The notes under the pieces are model-generated. The model ran no database searches. It saw only the letters and a list, made by a program, of their open reading frames with translations, and was not told the origin of the DNA. Positions 48,415-57,295 of a DNA stretch of 64,000 nucleotides are shown here, in pieces. The stretch is taken from NCBI RefSeq assembly GCF_019029495.1, contig NZ_JAERQM010000003.1:491098-555097 (forward strand), in the 5' to 3' direction. This DNA is from Falsiroseomonas oleicola (GTDB taxonomy: Bacteria; Pseudomonadota; Alphaproteobacteria; Acetobacterales; Acetobacteraceae). The position numbers and the translations under genes are program-made. Position 1 is the first letter of the stretch. Each line of letters starts with the position of its first letter.

Positions 48415-51400
48415 ATGATCTCCGCCGTCTTCGTCGATCGCCCCCGGCTGGCGATCGTGCTGTCCATTCTACTGACCCTTGCGGGTGCGCTGGCGATGCT
48501 GCGCATCCCCGTGGCGCAGTTCCCGGATATCGTGCCGCCGCAGGTCTCGGTCACCACCAATTACGGCGGCGCCTCCGCCGCCGTGGTGGAATCGACGGTG
48601 GCGCAGGTGATCGAAAGCGCGGTGAATGGCGTGGAGGGCATGATCTACATGTCCTCCAACAGCGCCGATGACGGCAGCTACTCGCTCTCCGTCTCCTTCG
48701 CCCTGGGCACCGACCCGGATATCGCCACGGTCAACGTCAACAACCGCGTGCAATCGGCTCTGGCCCGGCTGCCCTCGGAGGTGCAGCGCTCCGGCGTCAC
48801 GGTGCGCAAGCAGTCTTCGGCGGTGTTGCAGTTCATCACCATCACCTCGACCAATCCCGAGCACGATGCGCTGTTCATCTCCAACTACGTCACCATCAAC
48901 ATGCTGGACCGGCTGGCGCGCACGCCGGGCATCGGCTCGGCGCAGTTGTTCGGCGCGCGCGACTATTCCATGCGCATCTGGTTCGAGCAGGACCGGCTGA
49001 TCAGCCTGAACCTGACGCCGGCCGATGTGATCGCGGCGATCCAGGCGCAGAACGTGCAGGCGGCGGTGGGGCGCATCGGCGCGCAGCCGATCTCGGACGA
49101 CCAGCAATACCAGATCAACCTCCAGACCCAGGGCCGCCTGACCACGGCGGAGGAATTCGGCGATATCGTCATCCGCGCCAATGCCGAAGGGTCGCTGCTG
49201 CGGCTGCGCGATGTCGCGCGGGTGGAACTCGGCGCGGCGCGGATCGACATGGAAAGCCGGCTGAACGGCCGCCCGGCGATCACCCTGGCCACCTATCTCT
49301 CGCCCGGCGCCAATGCCGTCACCGCCGCCTCCAACCTCGGCGCGGTGCTGGAGGAAATGTCGCGGCGCTTCCCGGAGGGGATGCAGACCTCGGTCTTCTA
49401 CGACACCTCCACCTTCGTCGTGGACACGATCTACGAGGTCATCAAGACGCTGCTGGAGGCCTTCGTGCTGGTGGTGCTGGTGGTGCTGCTGTTCCTCGGC
49501 AGTTTCCGTGCCACCGTCATCCCGACCATTGCCGTGCCGGTCAGCCTGATCGGCACCTTCGCGGTGCTGCTGCTGCTGGGCTTCTCGGCCAATACCGTGT
49601 CGCTGCTGGCCATGGTGCTGGCCATCGGCATCGTCGTCGATGACGCCATCGTGGTGGTGGAGAATGTCGAGCGGGTGATGTCCGAGAACCCGGAGATGTC
49701 GCCCCAGGACGCGACCAAGCAGGCGATGCGGGAAATCACGGCGCCGATCATCGCCATCACCCTGGTGCTGCTGTCCGTCTTCGTGCCGGTGGGCTTCATT
49801 CCGGGCCTGTCCGGCGTGCTGTTCAGCCAGTTCGCGGTGACGATCTCCGTCGCCATGGTGATCTCCGCCTTCAACGCGCTGACCCTGTCGCCCGCGCTCT
49901 GCGCGATGTTCCTGCGGCCGCATCCGGTCGGCCATGGGCCTCGCAAGGGCTTCCTGGCGGCGGTGATGCGCGGCATCGACTGGGTGCGGGACAAGTACGG
50001 CAATATCGTCGCGCGCCTGGTGCGCTTTTCCATCCTGTCGCTGGTGCTGGTGGCGGTGGCGGCCGGCGGCATCCTGTTCCTGGGCAGCCGCACGCCGCAG
50101 GGCTTCCTGCCGGAGGAAGACCAGGGCGCCTTCTTCGTGCAGATGCAGCTTCCCGCCGGTGCCAGCCTGTCGCGCACCCGCGCGGCGGTGGAACAGGCGG
50201 AGGCGATCATCGCCCCGGTGCCGGGGGTGGAGCGCGTGCTGTCCATCGTCGGCTTCAGCCTGATCGATGGCGGGTCGCAATCCAACGCCGCCTTCATCGT
50301 GGTGCGGATGAAGCCCTTCGCGGATCGCGGCTCGGCCCAGGAAAGCGTCTTCGCCGCCATCGGCCAGGTCTTCGGCGCGACGCAGCAGATCCGCACGGCG
50401 AATACCTTCGCCTTCAACATCCCGCCGATCATCGGGCTGGGTACGGGCGGCGGCTTCGAATACCAGATGCAGAACCTGGAAGGCCGCCCGCCGGAGGAAA
50501 TGTTCTCCGCCATGCAGGGCCTGTCGGCGGCGGCGAACCAGGACCCGCGGCTGACGGCGGTGTTCTCCACCTTCACCGCCAATACCCCGTCGCTGTTCCT
50601 GGATGTGGACCGCGACAAGGCGCAGGCGCTGGGCATCCGCATCAGCGACATCTTCAACGCGCTTCAGACCACGCTGGGCGGCTTCTACGTCAACGACTTC
50701 AACCTGTATGGCCGGTCCTGGCAGGTGAACATCCAGGGCGAGGCGACGGATCGCGACGACATTCCCGACCTGTGGCGCATCCATGTGCGCAACAGCGCCG
50801 GGGAGATGGTGCCGCTGCGCTCCATCGCCGATATCCGCATCGTGCTCGGGCCGCAGACCATCAACCGCTACAACAATGTGCGGTCGGTGCGCATCGGCGG
50901 TTCGCCGCGGCCGGGGATTTCCTCCGGCGATGCGCTGGCGGCGATGGAGGCCTTGTCGGAGACCGCGCTGCCGGCCGGCTATGGCTATGAATGGACCGGC
51001 ACCGCCTTCCAGGAAAAGCAGGCGAGCGGCCAGACCGGCGTCATCATGGCGCTGGCCCTGTTGTTCGCCTACCTGTTCCTGGTCGCGCTGTATGAAAGCT
51101 GGGTGATCCCGATCCCGGTGCTGCTGTCGATCTCGGTCGGCGCGCTGGGGTCCTTCGGGGCCATCGTGCTCGCCGGCCTGTCGCTCGATGTCTATGCGCA
51201 GGTCGGGCTGGTGGTGCTGATCGCGCTTGCCGCCAAGAACGGCATCCTGATCGTCGAATTCGCCAAGGAAAGGCGGGAGGCGGGGATGCCGATCCGGGAG
51301 GCGGCGGTCATGGGCGCAAGGCTGCGTTTCCGGGCCGTCATCATGACCTCGGTGGCCTTCATCCTGGGGCTGGTGCCGCTGGTGATCGCCTCCGGCGCCG

Positions 51401-51570
51401 CCAGTGCCTCCCGCCGCGCGGTGGGTACGCCGGTGTTTGGCGGCATGATCGCGGCCTCGCTGATCGGCATCTTCATCATCCCGATGCTCTACGTGGTGTT
51501 CCAGTCGATGCGGGAAGGGGTGAAGCGGCGCTTCGGGGGCGAGACGGCCAGGCCGGCGCCGGCGGAGTAG
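48415..51570 (+). CDS. RND multidrug efflux permease (HAE1/AcrB family)
   Basis: 1051 residues with the full AcrB layout: helix 1 after [16 protein letters not shown], a porter domain, the central helix group with proton-relay acids in [20 protein letters not shown], a second porter/docking domain, and a second helix group with [21 protein letters not shown] containing the conserved Lys. The motif [18 protein letters not shown] opens the second half. It forms a trimer that exports drugs, detergents or solvents using the proton gradient. It is operonic with the adaptor. The substrate range cannot be read from sequence, and no regulator is adjacent. Confidence 0.95.
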   Translation: MISAVFVDRPRLAIVLSILLTLAGALAMLRIPVAQFPDIVPPQVSVTTNYGGASAAVVESTVAQVIESAVNGVEGMIYMSSNSADDGSYSLSVSFALGTDPDIATVNVNNRVQSALARLPSEVQRSGVTVRKQSSAVLQFITITSTNPEHDALFISNYVTINMLDRLARTPGIGSAQLFGARDYSMRIWFEQDRLISLNLTPADVIAAIQAQNVQAAVGRIGAQPISDDQQYQINLQTQGRLTTAEEFGDIVIRANAEGSLLRLRDVARVELGAARIDMESRLNGRPAITLATYLSPGANAVTAASNLGAVLEEMSRRFPEGMQTSVFYDTSTFVVDTIYEVIKTLLEAFVLVVLVVLLFLGSFRATVIPTIAVPVSLIGTFAVLLLLGFSANTVSLLAMVLAIGIVVDDAIVVVENVERVMSENPEMSPQDATKQAMREITAPIIAITLVLLSVFVPVGFIPGLSGVLFSQFAVTISVAMVISAFNALTLSPALCAMFLRPHPVGHGPRKGFLAAVMRGIDWVRDKYGNIVARLVRFSILSLVLVAVAAGGILFLGSRTPQGFLPEEDQGAFFVQMQLPAGASLSRTRAAVEQAEAIIAPVPGVERVLSIVGFSLIDGGSQSNAAFIVVRMKPFADRGSAQESVFAAIGQVFGATQQIRTANTFAFNIPPIIGLGTGGGFEYQMQNLEGRPPEEMFSAMQGLSAAANQDPRLTAVFSTFTANTPSLFLDVDRDKAQALGIRISDIFNALQTTLGGFYVNDFNLYGRSWQVNIQGEATDRDDIPDLWRIHVRNSAGEMVPLRSIADIRIVLGPQTINRYNNVRSVRIGGSPRPGISSGDALAAMEALSETALPAGYGYEWTGTAFQEKQASGQTGVIMALALLFAYLFLVALYESWVIPIPVLLSISVGALGSFGAIVLAGLSLDVYAQVGLVVLIALAAKNGILIVEFAKERREAGMPIREAAVMGARLRFRAVIMTSVAFILGLVPLVIASGAASASRRAVGTPVFGGMIAASLIGIFIIPMLYVVFQSMREGVKRRFGGETARPAPAE

Positions 51571-51577
51571 AAGGGGC

Positions 51578-51601
51578 GGGGGTCGCAACTGCGCGACCCC
51601 C
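51578..51601 (+). terminator. Hairpin terminator after the RND operon
   Basis: GGGGGTCG (51578-51585) pairs with CGACCCCC (51594-51601) with an 8-nt loop; it starts 8 bp after the permease stop. No T-run follows, so it is an imperfect intrinsic terminator, as is common in this GC-rich window. Confidence 0.6.
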
Positions 51602-51660
51602 CTTCACGGACGCCCCCAGGACAGCAGATACTCATCGGAACCAAGCGGGGATGTGACGCC

Positions 51661-53988
51661 ATGGCGAAGTTCGGATTGAGCCAGTCGGTGCGACGGGTCG
51701 AGGACCCTCGGCTGCTGACCGGCCGGGGCCAGTACACGGATGACCTCGCCATGGCCGGGCAGGCGCATGGTATCGTGCTGCGCAGCCCGCAGGCGCATGC
51801 CACCATCACGAAGATCGACACTTCCGCCGCGCTCGCCGTGCCGGGCGTGCTGGCGGTGATCACGGCCGCCGACCTCAAGGCCGCCGGCATCGGCGAGTTG
51901 CCTTGCCTGATCCCGATGAAGAACCGCGACGGCAGCCCGCGCGGCAATACCCCGCGCCCGGCCCTGGCCGATGGCGTGGTGCGCCATGTCGGCGACCCGG
52001 TCGCCTTCATCGTCGCCGAAACCCCCCAGGCTGCACGCGACGGCGCCGAGGCGGTGGAGGTGGAGTACGACGCCCTGCCCGCCGCGACCGACCTCGCCAC
52101 GGCCTGGGAGCCGGGCCAGCCCCTGGTCTGGCCGGATGTCGCCAACAATGTGGTCTTCGACTGGGAAGCCGGGGACAAGGCCAAGGCGGATGCCGCCTTC
52201 GCCCGCGCCGCCCATGTCACCCGCCTGACCGTGGTCAACAACCGCGTCGTCGTCGCCAGCATGGAAGCCCGCGCGGCGGTGGCGGGGTGGGAGGGTGACA
52301 GGCTGACCCTGCACACCAATACCCAGGGCTCCTGGCTGCTGAAGAACATCCTCTCCGGCAGCATCTTCAACATCCCGGCGGAGAATGTCCGGGTGGTGAC
52401 GCCGGATGTCGGCGGCGGCTTCGGGATGAAGATTTTTCTCTACCCCGAGCATGTGCTGGTGGCCTTCGCGGCGCGCCAGGTGGGCCGGCCGGTGAAATGG
52501 GCCAGCGACCGCAGCGAGGCTTTTCTCTCGGACACGCATGGCCGCGACAACATCACGCTGGGTGAACTCGCGACGGATGCCGAGGGCAAATTCCTGGCCA
52601 TGCGCACGCGCAATTATGCGGGCATGGGCGCCTATCTCTCCACCTTCGCACCCTTCATCCCGACCGGCGCCGGCACCAAGGTGCTGGCCAGCGTCTACGG
52701 CTTCGAGGCGATCCACGCCCATGTCATCGGCGTGCTGACCAATACCGTGCCCGTGGACGCCTATCGCGGCGCCGGACGGCCGGAGAGCAACTACCTGGTG
52801 GAGCGCCTGATCGACGCCGCTGCGCGCGAGATCGGCATCGACCGCATCGAGCTGCGCCGCCGCAACATGGTGAAGCAGGACGCCATGCCCTGGCTCTCCG
52901 CCATGGGCCAGCGCTACGACAGCGGCGATTTTGGCCAGTTGATGGATGCGGCGCTGGCCAAGATCGACTGGGAGGGCTTCCCGGCCCGGCGCGCGGAAGC
53001 CGCCCGGCGCGGCAAGCAGCGCGGCATCGGCCTCGCCTATTACCTGGAGGCCACCGGCGGCGCGGCGACGGAGAATGCCAAGGTCGTCTTCGCCGATGAC
53101 GGCTTTGTCGACCTCTATGTCGGCACGCAATCCACCGGCCAGGGCCACGAAACCGCCTATGCCATGATGACCAGCCACGAGCTGGGCATTCCGATCGACA
53201 AGATCCGGGTACGGCAGGGCGATAGCGAGACGCTGCCCTCCGGCGGCGGCACCGGCGGCGCGCGCAGCCTGTATTCCGAGGGCCAGGCGATTCTCGTCAC
53301 CACCGCCAGCGTGGTGGAGAAGGGCAAGCAGGCGGCGGCCGAGCAGCTTGAGACCTCCGTCGCCGATATCGAATTCTCCGCCACCGGGGGGCGGTTCGAG
53401 GTGGCGGGCACCGATCGCGGCGTCGGCATCCTCGACCTCGCCGCGATTCAGCGGAAGCGCGTGGCCTCCGGCGAAAGCGCGATCCTGTTGGATGCGATGG
53501 AGACGGCGAATATCGACAGCCACACCTTCCCCAATGGCTGCCATGTGGCGGAGGTGGAGGTGGACCCGGAGACGGGCATCGTCACCGTGCCGCGCTACAT
53601 CGTGGTGGACGATGTGGGCCATGCGCTGAACCCGCTGATCGTGCGCGGCCAGGTGCATGGCGGCGTGGCCCAGGGCATTGGCCAGGCGCTGCATGAGCGG
53701 ACCAGCTACGACAACGGCTCCGGCCAGCTTCTGTCGGCCTCCTTCATGGACTACGCCCTGCCGCGGGCGGAGGACCTGCCGGATATCGATGTCGACCTGA
53801 TCGAGGTGACCTGCGAGACCAATCCGCTGGGCGTGAAGGGTGCGGGCGAGGCCGGCGCGGTGGGGTCGCCGCCGGCGGCGATGAATGCGCTGGTCGATGC
53901 CCTGTCCGGTGCCGGCGTCACGCATATCGACATGCCCGCCACACCCGAAATCGTCTGGAAGGCCTTGTCCGCCGCCAAGGCCGCCTGA
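51661..53988 (+). CDS. Molybdenum hydroxylase large subunit (xanthine dehydrogenase / aldehyde oxidase / CoxL-like, form II)
   Basis: 775 residues. Starts GLSQSVRRVEDPRLLTGRG, the usual CoxL-family N-terminus. The molybdopterin domain has GGGFGMKIFLYPEH, and the active-site loop AYRGAGRPE (367-375) is of form II type, not the AYRCSFR of true CO dehydrogenase. The base Glu730 is in VKGAGEAGAVG. It should bind molybdopterin cytosine dinucleotide and hydroxylate an aldehyde or N-heterocycle. Its usual partners, the 2Fe-2S small subunit and the FAD medium subunit, are not next to it, so this is an orphan large subunit that must borrow partners or use genes outside the window. Confidence 0.9.
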   Translation: MAKFGLSQSVRRVEDPRLLTGRGQYTDDLAMAGQAHGIVLRSPQAHATITKIDTSAALAVPGVLAVITAADLKAAGIGELPCLIPMKNRDGSPRGNTPRPALADGVVRHVGDPVAFIVAETPQAARDGAEAVEVEYDALPAATDLATAWEPGQPLVWPDVANNVVFDWEAGDKAKADAAFARAAHVTRLTVVNNRVVVASMEARAAVAGWEGDRLTLHTNTQGSWLLKNILSGSIFNIPAENVRVVTPDVGGGFGMKIFLYPEHVLVAFAARQVGRPVKWASDRSEAFLSDTHGRDNITLGELATDAEGKFLAMRTRNYAGMGAYLSTFAPFIPTGAGTKVLASVYGFEAIHAHVIGVLTNTVPVDAYRGAGRPESNYLVERLIDAAAREIGIDRIELRRRNMVKQDAMPWLSAMGQRYDSGDFGQLMDAALAKIDWEGFPARRAEAARRGKQRGIGLAYYLEATGGAATENAKVVFADDGFVDLYVGTQSTGQGHETAYAMMTSHELGIPIDKIRVRQGDSETLPSGGGTGGARSLYSEGQAILVTTASVVEKGKQAAAEQLETSVADIEFSATGGRFEVAGTDRGVGILDLAAIQRKRVASGESAILLDAMETANIDSHTFPNGCHVAEVEVDPETGIVTVPRYIVVDDVGHALNPLIVRGQVHGGVAQGIGQALHERTSYDNGSGQLLSASFMDYALPRAEDLPDIDVDLIEVTCETNPLGVKGAGEAGAVGSPPAAMNALVDALSGAGVTHIDMPATPEIVWKALSAAKAA

Positions 53989-53998
53989 TCCCGGGGTT

Positions 53999-54060
53999 CC
54001 AAGGGTCCACTGACCCTTGGTGGGGAGAGTCTGAGAGGGGCAACGCCCCTCTCGGTCTTT
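53999..54060 (+). terminator. Double-hairpin element (family 2) with T-run, between convergent genes
   Basis: CCAAGGGTC-cact-GACCCTTGG (53999-54020) is followed by GAGAGGGGC-aac-GCCCCTCTC (54033-54053), and then GGTCTTTT. Its sequence is nearly the reverse complement of the element at 2280-2336, more than 50 kb away. It lies between the convergent molybdenum hydroxylase and AlgJ-like genes. Confidence 0.75.
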
Positions 54061-54113
54061 TCACCGCATTCGCGGCCTCGGCCTGCCTTGCAGGTCGCAG
54101 GTCGGATGTTGGC

Positions 54114-55253
54114 CTACCGCCCCTGCGCCTCCAGCCACGCTGCCAGCGCCCGGTCATCCGCGTTCAGCGGCTGGTTCAGCACGCGTTCCGGAAATTCCCA
54201 GATCACCAGCCGGGGCGGCGTTTCCCGCCAGGCGGCGCTGCCGAAGAAGTCCTTCGCCGCCCCGGCGAAGCCGCCGCCTGCCTGGCTGAGATTGCCGACC
54301 GGGGCCGACAGCGCCTGTTGCAGCGCTCCGTCGAAATTGGCGTTGCGGGAGAAGGAACTGCCGATCAGCACCACCTCCGCCACCGGCAGGTCATCAAGGA
54401 TGGAGGCTTCCTCTGCCTCCAGCGCCTCCGTCGTTTCGACGAACTGCCGGTCGGCGCGCGGCCGCCAGGTGTCCGAGACACGGTCCAGGCTCATCAGCCG
54501 CAGCAGGTCACCGATCCAGGGGGTTTCCTCCGCCGCGCGGTCGGTGCGGAAGCGGGCTTCCCGGGTCAGATCCTCGGGCGCGGCGGCGGCGACGGCCTGG
54601 GCGGCGCGGCGGGCGCCTTCCTGGTTCCAATGGGTGTCGGTGCGGTAGAACAGCGCTGCGCCGTCCGGCACCAGCACAGGGTCCAGGTCGATGACGGCCA
54701 GCCCCGTGCCCTCCAGCATCCGGCGGAAGGCCTCGCCCCGCGCGGCGGATTCGGCGGCATAGGGGGCGCCGCAGAGCATCGGCGCCACGGCCCGCGCCTT
54801 GTCCGGCACCGGCACCACCCGCAGCGCGATATCCTGCGCGGCGAGCAGCGCCGCGACGCGGGTCAGCAGCCGCGCGCGTTCGGCCATGGCGGCCTGGCCC
54901 TCAGTGCCCCAGGGGCGCAGTTCCTCCGTCAGGAACAGCCAGTTGTCGCAGCCCGGCGCCACGGTGGGGCCGCCGGAGCCGAAGACCTTCCAGCGCAGCA
55001 CGCCGCCGGCGGCGCGTAGCAGCCCATCGGCCGGCAGGTCCTGCGCCATCACCTGGTTCACCGCCGCCGCCGTGCGGCCGCCGAGGAAGGCCTCCCCGTT
55101 CAGGGTAGGCGCCAGGCGCCGCGCCGCCTGCAGTGTCATCATCGCCGAGACCCCCTGCCAGAGGCCCAGCGCCAGGATGGCGGCCATGGCCGCGCCAAGG
55201 GTGGCGGAGGCGGGCCGCAGGCGGGGATCGGTGGAGGGGTCCGTCGGGTTCAT
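54114..55253 (-). CDS. AlgJ/AlgX-like SGNH-type acetyltransferase protein
   Basis: 379 residues with one N-terminal membrane or signal segment (about 18-40). The periplasmic domain has features of alginate O-acetylation proteins AlgJ/AlgX: CDNWLFLTEELRPWG, LRVVPVPDKARAVAP, the Asp-x-His pair in FYRTDTHWNQEGAR, and the nucleophile Ser in LIGSSFSRNANFDG. It transfers acetyl groups supplied by a membrane O-acyltransferase to a polysaccharide in the periplasm. The MBOAT gene ends 10 bp before its start. No polysaccharide synthase gene is nearby, so the acceptor polymer is unknown. Confidence 0.84.
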   Translation of the reverse strand: MNPTDPSTDPRLRPASATLGAAMAAILALGLWQGVSAMMTLQAARRLAPTLNGEAFLGGRTAAAVNQVMAQDLPADGLLRAAGGVLRWKVFGSGGPTVAPGCDNWLFLTEELRPWGTEGQAAMAERARLLTRVAALLAAQDIALRVVPVPDKARAVAPMLCGAPYAAESAARGEAFRRMLEGTGLAVIDLDPVLVPDGAALFYRTDTHWNQEGARRAAQAVAAAAPEDLTREARFRTDRAAEETPWIGDLLRLMSLDRVSDTWRPRADRQFVETTEALEAEEASILDDLPVAEVVLIGSSFSRNANFDGALQQALSAPVGNLSQAGGGFAGAAKDFFGSAAWRETPPRLVIWEFPERVLNQPLNADDRALAAWLEAQGR

Positions 55254-55263
55254 CGGCGCCGCC

Positions 55264-56820
55264 TCAGAACTGGAAATACAGGAAGGGCACGGCGGCGCGG
55301 CTGTAGAGCAGCACCATGGCGAGCAGGAAGGCGGCCAGCGGCCAGCCGGCCCAGCACAGCCGCGCCACGGCCCCGCCCAGTCCGCCCTGGTCGATGCGCG
55401 GCAGCGCCCCCCGGCGGCGCAGCGCGGCCAGACCCAGCGGCAGGTAGATGAAGCCGGTGGCGATGACGAAGGTGGCGACGCGGTCCGGCGTCAGGTGCCA
55501 GGCCAGGGCATCGGAAAGGGCAGCGCCCTGCAGGCCCAGCATGCCGGCATAGATGGTCATGGCGCCGGCGAGGTCGGCGGCCCGGAAGATCACCCAGCCG
55601 ATCATGACGCAGAGCAGCGTCAGGGCATGGCCCAGCAGCCAGGGCATCGGCCGACGCGCCGCGCGGCGGTCGCCGCCGCTGCGCCGATCCACCGTATCGG
55701 GCAAGGGCTGCGGGAAGACGTCGCGACGATCGTCGGCCCGGCGGTCCGACCGCTCGGCCCGCGCCGCCCCCTGGCCGCGCGTGCTCCAGGCCCGGTGCAG
55801 CGCCAGCAGTCCGCCATGCCAGATGCCCCAGATGAGGAAATTCCAGCTCGCCCCATGCCAGAAGCCGCCGATCGCCATGGTCAGCAGCAGGTTCACATAG
55901 GTTCGCGCCACGCCGCGCCGGTTGCCGCCGAGCGCGATGTAGAGGTAGTCGCGCAGGAAGCTCGACAGCGTCATGTGCCAGCGCTGCCAGAAGGACTGGA
56001 TGGAGCCGGCGAGATAGGGGTCGTCGAAGTTGCGCGGAAAGTGGAAGCCGATCATCCGGCCGAGGCCGATGGCCATCAGCGAATAGCCGGCGAAGTCGAA
56101 GAACAGCTGCAGAGTGTAGGTGGTGGCGGCGATCCAGGCATCGGCGGCGGTCGGCGCCGGCAGGGCGAAGGCCGCATCCACCACCGGGCTCAGCGTATCC
56201 GCCAGCACCACCTTCATGGCGAAGCCGACCATGAACTGCCGCGATCCCGCGCCGAATTGCGCGAGGCTCTGCCGGCGCGACCGCAGATCGGCCGAGACAT
56301 CCGAATAGCGCACGATCGGCCCGGCGATGAGCTGGCTGAACAGCGCCTTGTAGGCGGCATAGTCGACCAGGTTGTGCGTCGGCTGCACCGTGCCGCGGCG
56401 GACATCGATCAGGTAGCTGACCGCCTGCAGCACGTAGAAGGAAAGGCCGACCGGCAGCACGATCTCGGCCCAGCCCATCGGGGCATGGCCGATCATCCGC
56501 ATCAGGTCGTTGAAGGTGTCCACGCCGAAATTGGCGTATTTGAAATAGGCCAGCACGCCGATATCGCCAGCGACGCCGAGCGCGGTCAGCCATCCGGCCC
56601 GGCGCGAGCCATGGCCCGCACGCTCGATGGCCAGCGCGATGAAGAAGGTGAAGACCGTGACGCCGACCAGCAGCGCCAGGAAATCCACCCGCCACCAGGC
56701 GTAGAATCCCCAGGAGAAGACGAGGATCAGCGGATTCCGCCAGCTTCCCGGCGCCAGCATATAGGCGGCGAGGAAGACCGGCAGGAACAGAAAAAGAAAC
56801 TCGAAAGACGCGAAGATCAT
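55264..56820 (-). CDS. MBOAT-family O-acyltransferase (AlgI/DltB-like)
   Basis: 518 residues with about 10-12 membrane helices. AlgI-family signatures: FYVLQAVSYLIDV, FSQLIAGPIVRYSDV, QSFWQRWHMTLSSFLRDYLYI, LGGNRRG, and the catalytic His in GGFWHGASWNFLIWGIWHG. An internal loop of about 45 residues rich in Arg, Asp and Pro (residues 340-385) is longer than I expect for AlgI. It passes acetyl groups across the inner membrane to the AlgJ-like protein encoded directly downstream. The promoter must lie in the 93 bp between this gene and the argG fragment. Confidence 0.92.
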   Translation of the reverse strand: MIFASFEFLFLFLPVFLAAYMLAPGSWRNPLILVFSWGFYAWWRVDFLALLVGVTVFTFFIALAIERAGHGSRRAGWLTALGVAGDIGVLAYFKYANFGVDTFNDLMRMIGHAPMGWAEIVLPVGLSFYVLQAVSYLIDVRRGTVQPTHNLVDYAAYKALFSQLIAGPIVRYSDVSADLRSRRQSLAQFGAGSRQFMVGFAMKVVLADTLSPVVDAAFALPAPTAADAWIAATTYTLQLFFDFAGYSLMAIGLGRMIGFHFPRNFDDPYLAGSIQSFWQRWHMTLSSFLRDYLYIALGGNRRGVARTYVNLLLTMAIGGFWHGASWNFLIWGIWHGGLLALHRAWSTRGQGAARAERSDRRADDRRDVFPQPLPDTVDRRSGGDRRAARRPMPWLLGHALTLLCVMIGWVIFRAADLAGAMTIYAGMLGLQGAALSDALAWHLTPDRVATFVIATGFIYLPLGLAALRRRGALPRIDQGGLGGAVARLCWAGWPLAAFLLAMVLLYSRAAVPFLYFQF

Positions 56821-56913
56821 GCCAGCCCCTTCAGCATGGCCCGGATTAGTGTGGCACGGTCGTCACGCCTTCCCCAGTGGCGGATCCGTCCTTTTTTGAA
56901 CTCGGCTTATTTT

Positions 56914-57259
56914 CTAGAGGATGCAGCCGCGCTGGCCGGCCATGGCGCCCAGCCGCAGTCGCAGCGCGTTCAATCTGACAAAACTCTGGGCGTCGAACTG
57001 GTCGTAGGCGACTTGGTCGTCCTCGAAGGTCACTTGCTTCATCGAATACAGGCTGTTGTCCGAGCGCCGGCCGGTGACAATGGTGCTGCCCTTGTAGAGC
57101 TTGAGCCGGGCGGTGCCCGTCACGCTGGCTTGGCTCTCATCGATCAGCGCCTGCAGCATCCGCCGTTCCAGGCTGAACCAGAAGGCGTTGTAGATGATCT
57201 CCGCATAGCGTGGCATCAGGCTGTCCTTGAGGTGGCAGGCCTCGCGGTCCGGCGTGATG
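56914..57259 (-). pseudogene. 3'-terminal fragment of argG (argininosuccinate synthase remnant)
   Basis: These 346 bp align without gaps to the last 346 bp of the complete argG (59632-59977), including the stop codon. By hand count I find 42 differences, about 88% identity. The frame is intact and encodes the ArgG C-terminus ([38 protein letters not shown]) with 18 amino-acid changes in about 115. There is no ATG, and the sequence beyond 57259 is unrelated to argG, so it cannot make an active enzyme. It marks one end of the segment carrying the leucine-rich-repeat gene. Confidence 0.9.
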
Positions 57260-57295
57260 CGCGGTGCGGTCAAGGCTGCGGGGAGCCGCCCTCCG

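Noticed and set aside
48469-51588. A 1039-codon open frame on the minus strand opposite the RND permease
   Set aside because: It is antisense to a clear AcrB-family gene and is low-complexity (His, Arg, Asp, Gln rich), an effect of high third-position GC.
51604-53925. A 773-codon open frame opposite the molybdenum hydroxylase gene
   Set aside because: Antisense shadow with biased composition and no motif.
51661-53988. Carbon monoxide dehydrogenase large subunit
   Set aside because: The active-site loop is AYRGAGR, not the AYRCSFR of true CO dehydrogenase.
56914-57259. A separate small gene of unknown function
   Set aside because: It aligns without gaps to the argG 3' end and lacks a start codon, so it is a gene fragment.
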